A stretch of DNA of 64,000 nucleotides. Origin: LMUY01 sp964235495 (GTDB taxonomy: Bacteria > Pseudomonadota > Alphaproteobacteria > Acetobacterales > Acetobacteraceae). Position 1 is the first letter of the stretch. Every line of letters begins with the position of its first letter. Positions 33,108 through 40,382 of the stretch are shown in pieces. The notes beneath the pieces are model-generated. The model was not told the origin of the DNA, searched no databases, and saw only the letters and a list, made by a program, of their open reading frames with translations. Made by a program: the position numbers and the translations under genes. The stretch lies in NCBI GenBank assembly GCA_964235495.1, contig CAXSAX010000009.1, forward strand, positions 37,236 to 101,235, given 5' to 3'.

Positions 33108-34343
33108 CTACGGCGTGGCTGCCGGTTGCGGCCGGCTCTGCGGCTGCCCAAAGCTGCGGATGCTGCGGCAGGCGAGCATGGCGACGACGCTCGCCAGCAT
33201 GACCCCCGCTCCCAGGGTGAGCGCCCGTCCCGTGCCCAGCAGGCTGGCCGCCGGGCCGCTGAGGCCATAGCCGAGCGGCGTCAGGCACATGGCCACCAGG
33301 CTGACGAGCGAGCTGACCCGGGACAGGGCGCCAGCGGGAACGCTCTGCTGGACCGCCGTTTGGAACAGGATGTTCGAGATCGCCATGGCGACGCCGAATG
33401 CGCAGCTTCCCGCGATCAGCGCCGGCAGGGATGCGCCCAGCGCGAGCAGGATGATAGGCAGGGTCATGACGGTCACCCCCGCCTGGACGACGAGCAACGG
33501 GCGTGGGAACGATGCCCGCAGGGCAAGCAACCCACCCGTCAGCCCCCCAACGCCTACGCCTGAGGTGACGAGCCCCCAGCTTTGCGCGCCGCCCGGCCGG
33601 ACGGCATACAGGCTTGGGCCGATGACGAAGAACAGCCCGAGGACAAACGCGTTTTGCAGGCCGGTCTGCGCCAGCATTAGCTGCAGCCAGCGATGCCGCC
33701 GGAACTCCGCCCAGCCGAGCCGGAGGTCGCGGAAGAAGGGGGGGGAGGTGGCGGAGGGCAGGTGGGGCGGCAGGCGCACGAGCGAGAGGAGTGCTGCGCT
33801 GACGCCGTAGGACGCTGCATCCAGGCCGATCGCAATGGCGCCCCCGCCCAGGCCCACGAGCAAGCCGCCGAGCGCCGGGCCGATGACGATGGACAGCGAC
33901 CCGGCCAGGCTGACCAGGCTGTTGGCGCCTTGAAGGCGGTCGGCGTCGGCCACTTGCGGAATCAGGCCGCGTTCTGCCGGGCCGTAGAAGGCATTGCCGA
34001 CGCCGCAGCAGGCAGCCAAGCCCATCAGCACGGGCAGCGCTGGGTGCCCGCTGGCGAGGCAGGCGGCCAACGTTGCCTGGCTGGCGCAACGCAGCACGTC
34101 AGCGGCGACCATCAGCCGGCGGCGCGGCCAGCGGTCCCCTGCCACGCCGCCAGCCGGCATGAGCAGCAGCATCGGCACGGTCTCTGCTGCCAGCACGAAG
34201 CCCACGGTGGATGCGGAGTAGCCCAAGACGAGCAGGGCCAGGCTGACTCCGATAAGGGCAACGGCGGTGCCGAGCGTGGAAACGCTTGTGGCGATGAAGA
34301 ACAGGCCGAAGTCGCGTTGCCGCAGCAGACCCGGCGCCGTCAC
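33108..34343 (-). CDS. MFS transporter (EntS/MFS_3-like exporter)
   Basis: A 411-residue membrane protein with about twelve hydrophobic segments. It starts GLLRQRDFGLFFIATSVSTLG, has the loop 2-3 motif GGVAGDRWPRRRLMV, and the helix-5 region ANSLVSLAGSLSIVIGPALGG, as in MFS drug and siderophore exporters of the MFS_3 group. The start is GTG, overlapping the M3 peptidase stop by 4 nt (GTGA), so the pair is translationally coupled. A proton-driven exporter so tightly linked to an oligopeptidase and a TonB system hints at secretion of a peptide or siderophore-like product. Confidence 0.87.
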   Translation of the reverse strand: MTAPGLLRQRDFGLFFIATSVSTLGTAVALIGVSLALLVLGYSASTVGFVLAAETVPMLLLMPAGGVAGDRWPRRRLMVAADVLRCASQATLAACLASGHPALPVLMGLAACCGVGNAFYGPAERGLIPQVADADRLQGANSLVSLAGSLSIVIGPALGGLLVGLGGGAIAIGLDAASYGVSAALLSLVRLPPHLPSATSPPFFRDLRLGWAEFRRHRWLQLMLAQTGLQNAFVLGLFFVIGPSLYAVRPGGAQSWGLVTSGVGVGGLTGGLLALRASFPRPLLVVQAGVTVMTLPIILLALGASLPALIAGSCAFGVAMAISNILFQTAVQQSVPAGALSRVSSLVSLVAMCLTPLGYGLSGPAASLLGTGRALTLGAGVMLASVVAMLACRSIRSFGQPQSRPQPAATP

Positions 34344-36022
34344 ATCCCGAGTGCTGCGGCCACGGCCTGCATCGACTTCGCCAGGGCGCCCGGCGCGAAC
34401 GGGGAGGCGAGGTGGGCTGAGCGGATCAGCTCGGTAAAGGGGGCGGAGCCGCCGCGTTCGCACAAACCCATGTACTCGTCCAGCGCGGCCTGGGGGTCCC
34501 GCTGCGATCGCGTCCAGAGTTGCAGGGCGCAGCATTGCGCCAGCGCGTAGTCGATGTAGTAGAACGGAACGAGGTAGAAATGCAGCACGGCCTGCCATTC
34601 GCCCCCCATGGCGGGATAGGCCAGGTCGCCCCAATCCACCCACGGGGTATAGCGCTGGGCAAGCTTATGCCACATGGCATGGCGCTCCGCCGGGGAGGCA
34701 TCCGGGTAAGCATAGACTTCATGCTGGAAATGGTCGCCCAAAGCGCAGCCCAGCATCAGGTTCAGCACCTGGATCAGGTGCACGCGGCGAAACCGGTCCG
34801 CTGCAGCGTCTCCCACCAGTAACCCGGCATGGGGGAAGCAGAGCATCTCCAAGGCCATAGAGTTGATCTCGGCTGACTCGGAGGTTGACTGCAGGTAATC
34901 GAAGCTCGGCAGCGTGCGGCTCTCGTACATCTGCGCAGCATGGCCCATCTCGTGCGTCAGCACGCTGATATCGCTGAACGTTCCCGTGAAATTGGCGAAG
35001 ATGAACGGCATCCCGGTGGAGGGGAACGCGTCGCAGAACCCGCCCGGCGCCTTGCTCGGCCTGGTGTCCAAGTCGAGGAACCCGCCCTCGCGCATCGTGC
35101 GGTAAAGCCCACTGAGCCGCGCGTCCATACGGTCGAACATCAGCTGCCCGGCATCCGTCAGCTCCTCGCCAGTGCCGACCGGCTTCGGGTTGCCTGCCAG
35201 GTCCATCAACGGCAAATCCCAGGCATGCAACCTGTCCCAGCCGTGCTCAACCCGGCGCTGCTCCAGCAGCCGGGCCATCAGGGGCACGACGTGGGCGACG
35301 ATCTCGTCGCGGTAGGCGGCGACCTCCGCCGGGCCATAGTCGGTGCGGCGCATCCGTTGGTAGCCGAGCGGGATGAAGTCGTCATAGCCGAGGTCCCGCG
35401 CCATGCCGTGGCGCAGCTTGACCAATTGGCCGTACACGTCATCCAACTCAGCGCCGTGCTGTGCGAACCACTGCCACTTCGCCTTCTGCGCGTGATAGCG
35501 AACCGCGCGGTCGAGGTGCTGCGTGTAGGGCGCCAGGCCGGACAGGTTCACCACCGCGCCTTCCACCGCCAGCCGCGCGGAGGATGTCAGCTCCGTGTAG
35601 CGCGCCGCCAGCGCCGCTTCCTGCGCCAGGCGGTCCGCGATCATGGGGTCGAAAACAGTGATGTCCGCTTCCCACAGCCGCACCGCGTGCGCGCCGGCCT
35701 GCGCCTCCAGCCCGGCGCGATTAGGGTCGGCGAGCAGGAGGCGCTTGACCGCCACGTCATGGCCCTGGGCCACGGGCGCCAGCTCATCGCACAGTTCGCG
35801 GTTGGCCTTGGCAGCGGCGTCCGCCGTATCCTGCTGAAAGCGGATTTGTGCCAGCACGGCCCAGTCCGCGTGGTCGCGCCGAGCCTTGTCCCAGGCAGCC
35901 AACGCGGGTGCCCGGCCGCCGCGTTCGAACAAGGCTTGGATGTTAGCATAGCGGGCGGCCAGCGACTCGCGGCTTGGCGCAGCAAGCGCCAGGTCAGCGA
36001 GGTGCGGGCCAGCCTCAGCCAT
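34340..36022 (-). CDS. M3 family oligoendopeptidase
   Basis: A 560-residue cytoplasmic zinc metallopeptidase cleaving short peptides. Zinc site VLTHEMGHAAQMYES (HExxH), downstream Glu ligand in SESAEINSMALEML, and the C-terminal substrate-hinge region with FYLVPFYYIDYALAQCCA. The family (PepF/oligopeptidase F-like) degrades oligopeptides in the cytoplasm and in some cases trims peptide precursors. No signal peptide. It follows the second exbD by 8 nt and overlaps the MFS start, so it appears to belong to the tonB operon. Confidence 0.93.
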   Translation of the reverse strand: MAEAGPHLADLALAAPSRESLAARYANIQALFERGGRAPALAAWDKARRDHADWAVLAQIRFQQDTADAAAKANRELCDELAPVAQGHDVAVKRLLLADPNRAGLEAQAGAHAVRLWEADITVFDPMIADRLAQEAALAARYTELTSSARLAVEGAVVNLSGLAPYTQHLDRAVRYHAQKAKWQWFAQHGAELDDVYGQLVKLRHGMARDLGYDDFIPLGYQRMRRTDYGPAEVAAYRDEIVAHVVPLMARLLEQRRVEHGWDRLHAWDLPLMDLAGNPKPVGTGEELTDAGQLMFDRMDARLSGLYRTMREGGFLDLDTRPSKAPGGFCDAFPSTGMPFIFANFTGTFSDISVLTHEMGHAAQMYESRTLPSFDYLQSTSESAEINSMALEMLCFPHAGLLVGDAAADRFRRVHLIQVLNLMLGCALGDHFQHEVYAYPDASPAERHAMWHKLAQRYTPWVDWGDLAYPAMGGEWQAVLHFYLVPFYYIDYALAQCCALQLWTRSQRDPQAALDEYMGLCERGGSAPFTELIRSAHLASPFAPGALAKSMQAVAAALGM

Positions 36023-36030
36023 GCTGGCGG

Positions 36031-36459
36031 TCAGTCCACGAACTGCTCGTTGCCGACCAGCCCGATCTTGTTCACGCCGTAGCGTTGAGCCGCCGCCAGC
36101 ACGGCGATCACGTGGCTGTACGTCACCAGCTTGTTCGGCTTGAGGTGGACCTCCGGCTGCTGCGGCTGGGCCGCGATGGCGCGCAACCGGCTATCCAGGT
36201 CCGCCTGGTCCGCCACCACCTCGCCGTTCCAGTAAACCAAGCCGTCGAAATCAACGTCGATGTTCACCGAAGGCGGCGGGTCATGCTGGGCGGGTGGGTT
36301 GCCGACCGGCAGGTCCATCTTGGTGGCGTTGGTTTGCAATGGGATGGTGATGATCAGCATGATGAGCAGCACCAGCATCACGTCGATCAGCGGCGTGGTG
36401 TTGATGTCCACCACGACGTCCGGGTCGTCGCCGCCGCTGGAAGGCATGTTCATGGCCAT
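36031..36459 (-). CDS. exbD: Biopolymer transport protein ExbD (second copy)
   Basis: A 142-residue inner-membrane stator subunit. One N-terminal membrane helix, VVDINTTPLIDVMLVLLIM, carries the essential proton-conducting Asp (PLIDVMLVL); the rest is a periplasmic domain ending in VNKIGLVGNEQFVD. ExbD and ExbB use the proton gradient to energise TonB. It follows the first exbD by 12 nt. The two ExbD copies are clearly different in the periplasmic part, so they are paralogues, not a recent duplication. Confidence 0.93.
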   Translation of the reverse strand: MAMNMPSSGGDDPDVVVDINTTPLIDVMLVLLIMLIITIPLQTNATKMDLPVGNPPAQHDPPPSVNIDVDFDGLVYWNGEVVADQADLDSRLRAIAAQPQQPEVHLKPNKLVTYSHVIAVLAAAQRYGVNKIGLVGNEQFVD

Positions 36460-36471
36460 GGGGTCAGGTCC

Positions 36472-36900
36472 TTAGCCGCGCGGCGGCGGTTGGCTGATGA
36501 AGGCGACGTGGTTGATGCCTGCCTTCTCGCATTCCAGCACCACCCGGCCGATCGGCTCGTAGCGCGCATCCAGGTCGCCGCGGATGTCGATCTCGGGTTG
36601 CGGGTCCAGCACGGAGGCCTGCTTCAGCTTGACCAGCAGCGCCGGGCCATCCGCCATCAGCTGCGTGTCCCAGTACGTGTCGCCATCCTGCGTCACCGCG
36701 ATCACCACCGTCTTGGGCTTGATCTTGTCGGTCTGGCTGACCTCCTTTGGCAGCCGCACCGGGATCGTGTGCGTGACGACCGGGATGGTGATCAGGAAGA
36801 TGATCAGCAGCACGAGCATCACGTCCACCAGCGGCGTGGTGTTGATGGCCGACACCAGGCTTTCGTCGTCGTCGTCGCCGGAGCCGACGGTCATCGCCAT
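36472..36900 (-). CDS. exbD: Biopolymer transport protein ExbD (first copy)
   Basis: A 142-residue ExbD with an acidic N-terminal tail (GSGDDDDESL), the membrane helix SAINTTPLVDVMLVLLIIF with the key Asp, and a periplasmic domain (KPKTVVIAVTQDGDTYWDTQ and KAGINHVAFISQPPPRG). It lies 6 nt after exbB. The layout tonB-exbB-exbD-exbD resembles the described Xanthomonas cluster, in which the second exbD has a specialised role. Confidence 0.93.
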   Translation of the reverse strand: MAMTVGSGDDDDESLVSAINTTPLVDVMLVLLIIFLITIPVVTHTIPVRLPKEVSQTDKIKPKTVVIAVTQDGDTYWDTQLMADGPALLVKLKQASVLDPQPEIDIRGDLDARYEPIGRVVLECEKAGINHVAFISQPPPRG

Positions 36901-36906
36901 GGCGGG

Positions 36907-37797
36907 TTACTCCGCGGCGGCTTGCAGGGGCGAGCGGCCGGGCACCATATCGCCGATGCGGCGGCCGGACAGCAGGGCCGCGTACACGTCGGCGGTGAAG
37001 CCGCGCACCTGCTCCATGATCGCCTTGTTGCGGCGGATCAGGAAGTTGTAGCCCAGCACGGCCGGCACCGCGGTCGCCAGGCCAATGGCGGTCATGATCA
37101 GCGCCTCGCCTACCGGGCCAGCTACCTTGTCGATCGAGGCCTGGCCCGCGATGCCGATGGCGGTCAGCGCGTGATAGATGCCCCACACGGTGCCGAACAG
37201 CCCTACGAACGGCGCGATCGAGCCCACCGTCGCCAGCACCGCCAGTCCGCCCTGCAGCCGGCTGTTCACCGCTGCCATCGCCCGGTCGAGCGACAGGGTG
37301 ATCCACGTACCCGCGTCCACCTTCTGGGCCAGGCCGCCTTCCAGGTGGTTGGCCGCCTTGACGCCGGCGTCGGCGATGTAGCCGTAGACCGACTTCTGGC
37401 CCAGCTTGGCCGCCCCTTCCGCGACGCTCGGCGACGTCCAGAAGTTCTTGTGCGCGCTGCGGCCGCGGGCGGCGAGCGCAAGCTGCTGGAAGAACTTGGT
37501 GATCATCACGTACCAGGTGGCAATCGACATGATGGCCAGGATCGCCAGCGTCGTGCGGGCGACCGCATCGCCGCTTCTCCACAGCGATTGCAGGCCATAG
37601 GGGTTATCGACCTGAGTGGTCGAGGCTGCATCGGCCGCGGGCGCAGCACCTGCATCGGCCGGCGCCGGCGCCGACTGGGCAGCCGGAGCTGCGGTGTCGG
37701 GTTGGGTCTGCGCCAGCAACGGGGTCGTGCCGCAAGCCAGGAACAGGAAGCCGCCCAGGATAAGGGCTCGGGGGGTCCGCACGCGGGTCAGTCTCAT
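36907..37797 (-). CDS. exbB: Biopolymer transport protein ExbB
   Basis: A 296-residue ExbB/TolQ-family proton-channel subunit. A signal-like first segment is followed by a long Ala/Pro-rich stretch (about residues 30-65), then the three membrane helices; the characteristic pieces are LQGGLAVLATVGSIAPFVGLFGTVWGIYHALTAIG, here VGSIAPFVGLFGTVWG, and EALIMTAIGLATAVPAVLGYN. The second of two adjacent ATGs was chosen because the AGGAG lies 8 nt before it and only 2 nt before the first. It precedes exbD by 6 nt. Confidence 0.94.
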   Translation of the reverse strand: MRLTRVRTPRALILGGFLFLACGTTPLLAQTQPDTAAPAAQSAPAPADAGAAPAADAASTTQVDNPYGLQSLWRSGDAVARTTLAILAIMSIATWYVMITKFFQQLALAARGRSAHKNFWTSPSVAEGAAKLGQKSVYGYIADAGVKAANHLEGGLAQKVDAGTWITLSLDRAMAAVNSRLQGGLAVLATVGSIAPFVGLFGTVWGIYHALTAIGIAGQASIDKVAGPVGEALIMTAIGLATAVPAVLGYNFLIRRNKAIMEQVRGFTADVYAALLSGRRIGDMVPGRSPLQAAAE

Positions 37798-37830
37798 GGT
37801 CATCTCTCCTACTGGCTTCGACCAGACGGT

Positions 37831-38484
37831 CTACTCAAAATGATAGCGTACGCTGCTTCTGCTGGCCTCAGGCTTGCCATCAACCGTGGCGGGACGGAAG
37901 TGGCACAGGCTGATCGCAGCGAGCCCGGCATCGTCCAGCCGCTTAAAGCCGCTGCTGCCCGCCACCGAACTCTCCGTCACTCGGCCGTCTGTCCCGATGG
38001 CGACGGCGATCGTCACCGTGCCCTTCTCGCCGATCCGGTCGCTGATCGCCGGCTTCTCCGGGACGTCGCAGCCGGCGGACGCGATCTTGGACGGCCCCGT
38101 CCGCACCGAAGGCGCTGCAACGGGCGGGCCGGCGACCGGCGCGGTCGGCGTCGGGGCCGTGCTTGTACGGAATTCCTGCTGCGGCGGCGGCTTGGGCGAC
38201 TGCGGCACCGTGATCGCCTTGGGCGGCGGCGGCAGCTCGGTATGAATCTCCGGCAGCGGGATGAACGGCGGCGGCGGCAGGGTAAGCTGCGGCGGGGGAG
38301 GGGGCGGCGGCGGCGGCGGCGGCGGCTGCACGTCCTGAATGATGCGAGTCTGAATCGGAGCCGCCAGCATCTGCACCGCTTGCTTGCCCAGCCCGGTGGC
38401 CAACAGATAGATCAGCACGACATGAAACAGCACGACGGCAGTAAAGCCGCCGATCCGGGCCATGGAGTTGGGGCGTTCGGTCAT
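37831..38484 (-). CDS. tonB: TonB energy-transducing protein
   Basis: About 217 residues. One N-terminal membrane anchor (GGFTAVVLFHVVLIYLLATG), then a proline-rich periplasmic spanner with an uninterrupted run of twelve prolines after IQDVQ, and a C-terminal TonB domain (GTVTIAVAIGTDGRVTESSV, ending CHFRPATVDGKPEASRSSV). It transmits ExbB-ExbD energy to outer-membrane receptors. GTG and TTG starts 6 and 15 nt upstream are alternatives. It heads the operon tonB-exbB-exbD-exbD and, judging by spacing, M3 peptidase and MFS, and is divergent from the periplasmic TPR gene. Confidence 0.93.
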   Translation of the reverse strand: MTERPNSMARIGGFTAVVLFHVVLIYLLATGLGKQAVQMLAAPIQTRIIQDVQPPPPPPPPPPPPQLTLPPPPFIPLPEIHTELPPPPKAITVPQSPKPPPQQEFRTSTAPTPTAPVAGPPVAAPSVRTGPSKIASAGCDVPEKPAISDRIGEKGTVTIAVAIGTDGRVTESSVAGSSGFKRLDDAGLAAISLCHFRPATVDGKPEASRSSVRYHFE

Positions 38485-38680
38485 GTCCACGCTAGGCAAC
38501 CCTCACTATCGGCCGGGCCGAATACGGCCCGGTGTGGACTCAACGGCTTGCTGCCGCCGATTTCCTTCAGGTGGAAACCAATAATCCTTTACGGACACTT
38601 CCCTGGCGAGGATAAGCGGCCGGGTCGAAGCAGCCATCACGTGCTGCCTGAACCCTCGTTTGAATGCAAGGAGTATGCCG

Positions 38681-39904
38681 GTGACCATGACGCTTTTGGC
38701 GCGTGCGCTATGCGCCGCAACGCTGTCGGCCATGCTGGCGCCCCCTGTCCTGCACGCCCAGGAAGCCGAGGCGCGCCCGGAAGTGGGCCACGCCCTGGAA
38801 GCGGCCGAAGCGGCGATCCGGCAGAAGAATTTCCCTGCCGCCAAGGCCGCCCTGGACAAGGCCGAAGCCGTCAGGAACCACAGCGCCTACGAGACCTTTT
38901 CCATCGAGCAAACCCGCGGCGTGCTGGCGCAAGCCAGCGGCGACACGGACGGCGCGCTCGAAGCGTTCCGCAAGCTGCTCGCCACCGAGAAGATGTCCAA
39001 CGCCGACAAGGCGCGCATGGAGCACAGCGTGGCGGCCATGGCGTTCGGCAAGCAGGACTATGCCGGGTCGGCGGACTACGCCGCCCGCGCCGTGCATGAC
39101 GGCGACGCTGACCCGGCGTTGCCGCTGCTGATCGCCCAGGCTGCCTATTTCTCGGGCGACTACCCCCGCGCCTATGCCGCCACCCAGGCGCAGGTGCAGG
39201 CGCAGGCCCGCGCCGGCAAGAAGCCCACCCAGGCGCAGTTGCAGATGCTGGCCAGCGCCGCCCAGAAATCAGGCAACGACGCCGGGTATGGTGCTGCCCT
39301 GGAAGCGCTGGCCGCCAGCTATCCGGACCAGGCCACCACCGCTGCCTTGCTGGCGCGGGTGCAGGCTCAGCCGGGCGCCAACCGCTACAATCTGGATACC
39401 TTCCGCCTCAAGCGCCGGCTCGGCCTGCTGACGACGCCGGCGGAGTACGAGGAGGCGGCGCAGCTGGTGCTGAGCAGCGGCTTCCCGGGCGAGGCGGAGT
39501 CGATAATCGCCGAGGCCTACAGCCGCCACGTCTTCGGCCAGGACCAGGACGCGGCCCGGCAAGGGCGGCTCAAGGCCTATGCCGACAAGCAGCTGGCGCA
39601 GGACCAGACCGGGCTGGAGCACGCCCGCGCGGACGCGGCCGACTCGCATGACGGCGGCGCGCTGGTGCGGGTGGGCTATGACATGGTGACGCAAGGCGAC
39701 GCGGCCGGGCTGCCGCTGATCGAGCAAGGCGTCAAGCAAGGCGGCATGGCGCGCCCAGACCAGGCGAGCCTGATGCTTGGGGAAGCCTACACGCAGCTGG
39801 GGCGCAAGCCGGAGGCCCTCAAGGCCTTCAGCGCCATCAAGCCGACGGACGGGGCGGCGGGATTGGCGCATCTTTGGACGATTGCACTGCAATCGAGCAG
39901 CTAA
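38681..39904 (+). CDS. Exported TPR-repeat protein
   Basis: About 407 residues. A signal peptide (LLARALCAATLSAMLAPPVLHA) and TPR-like helical repeats (GHALEAAEAAIRQKNFPAAKAAL and AQAAYFSGDYPRAYAATQ) throughout, with many Ala/Gln residues. It should be a periplasmic scaffold. The start is uncertain among ATG 38675, GTG 38681 and ATG 38687; the GTG has AAGGAG at the best spacing (7 nt). It is divergent from tonB and followed at 478 nt by the TonB-dependent receptor, so a role in that uptake system is plausible but unproven. I recognise no named family. Confidence 0.78.
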   Translation: MTMTLLARALCAATLSAMLAPPVLHAQEAEARPEVGHALEAAEAAIRQKNFPAAKAALDKAEAVRNHSAYETFSIEQTRGVLAQASGDTDGALEAFRKLLATEKMSNADKARMEHSVAAMAFGKQDYAGSADYAARAVHDGDADPALPLLIAQAAYFSGDYPRAYAATQAQVQAQARAGKKPTQAQLQMLASAAQKSGNDAGYGAALEALAASYPDQATTAALLARVQAQPGANRYNLDTFRLKRRLGLLTTPAEYEEAAQLVLSSGFPGEAESIIAEAYSRHVFGQDQDAARQGRLKAYADKQLAQDQTGLEHARADAADSHDGGALVRVGYDMVTQGDAAGLPLIEQGVKQGGMARPDQASLMLGEAYTQLGRKPEALKAFSAIKPTDGAAGLAHLWTIALQSSS

Positions 39905-39959
39905 GCTGTTGTAACGCCGCAACGTCCTCCGCGGCGGCAGGCGAAGCAGATATCCGGCG

Positions 39960-39985
39960 CCCTCTCCTGTCCCCGTGGGAGAGGG
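39960..39985. repeat. CCCTCTCC / GGGAGAGGG dispersed repeat, single copy
   Basis: CCCTCTCCTGTCCCCGTGGG followed by AGAGGG forms a hairpin of the same type as the two elements flanking the SBP gene start at 43.2 kb. It lies just past the stop of the exported TPR gene. Confidence 0.6.
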
Positions 39986-40118
39986 CTTTGCCGATGTGCA
40001 CTCCAGGGCCGTCAATCGGCCGCCTCAAGCCTCGGCTCACCCACTGACCTGCCCGGACCTGATCCTGGCTGCCCTTCAGAGGCGACTGCTGTGCCGCAGG
40101 GTTTCGCAACCCGTTGCG

Positions 40119-40156
40119 CCGGCAAGCATAAAGACGTCTGTATTCTGGCTCGCCGG
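40119..40156. promoter_or_regulatory. Palindrome centred on AGACGTCT inside a larger hairpin
   Basis: ATAAAGACGTCTGTAT is a near-perfect 16-nt palindrome (one mismatched pair). It is enclosed by a 9-bp stem CCGGCAAGC / GCTCGCCGG with one mismatch. Candidate operator or RNA element about 230 nt before the receptor start. Confidence 0.4.
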
Positions 40157-40382
40157 GGCTGAAGTCCAGCGCAAGGCAGCGGCACCGGCACCGTGAGATA
40201 TAGGGTAATGCCCCTGACTCAATCGCAATCTGTGGCGGATGCGTCACAGTGGTGCCTGAGGCAGGCATTATGGCAGTTTCGCGGCACAAGCATTGCTGAT
40301 AGCACAACTAGGTGATCTGCCTTGCAACGCGTGCAAAGCTGGTCCCAAGGCGTTTGGGTCTTCTTCAGTCAGGGTGTGCTGC

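Larger units (their letters stand above)
39905..40382 (+). other. 478-nt non-coding region upstream of the TonB-dependent receptor
   Basis: No credible gene on either strand. It holds a CCCTCTCC...GGGAGAGGG repeat near its start, a GGGTTTCGCAACCC hairpin at 40099-40112, the palindrome-containing hairpin at 40119-40156, and several GC-rich complementary blocks between 40000 and 40200. From 40196 the composition becomes more AT-rich (GATATAGGGTAATG), a likely promoter zone. A structured leader is possible, but I matched it to no known riboswitch class. Confidence 0.55.

Noticed and set aside
35974..39099. 1041-codon plus-strand frame across M3 peptidase, exbD, exbB and tonB
   Set aside because: Antisense to five recognised genes; low-complexity Arg/His/Gly composition with no domain.
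39905..40382. Cobalamin riboswitch upstream of the TonB-dependent receptor
   Set aside because: The GGTGCC and AGCCAG-like strings seen are in the wrong order or strand and the conserved core could not be built.
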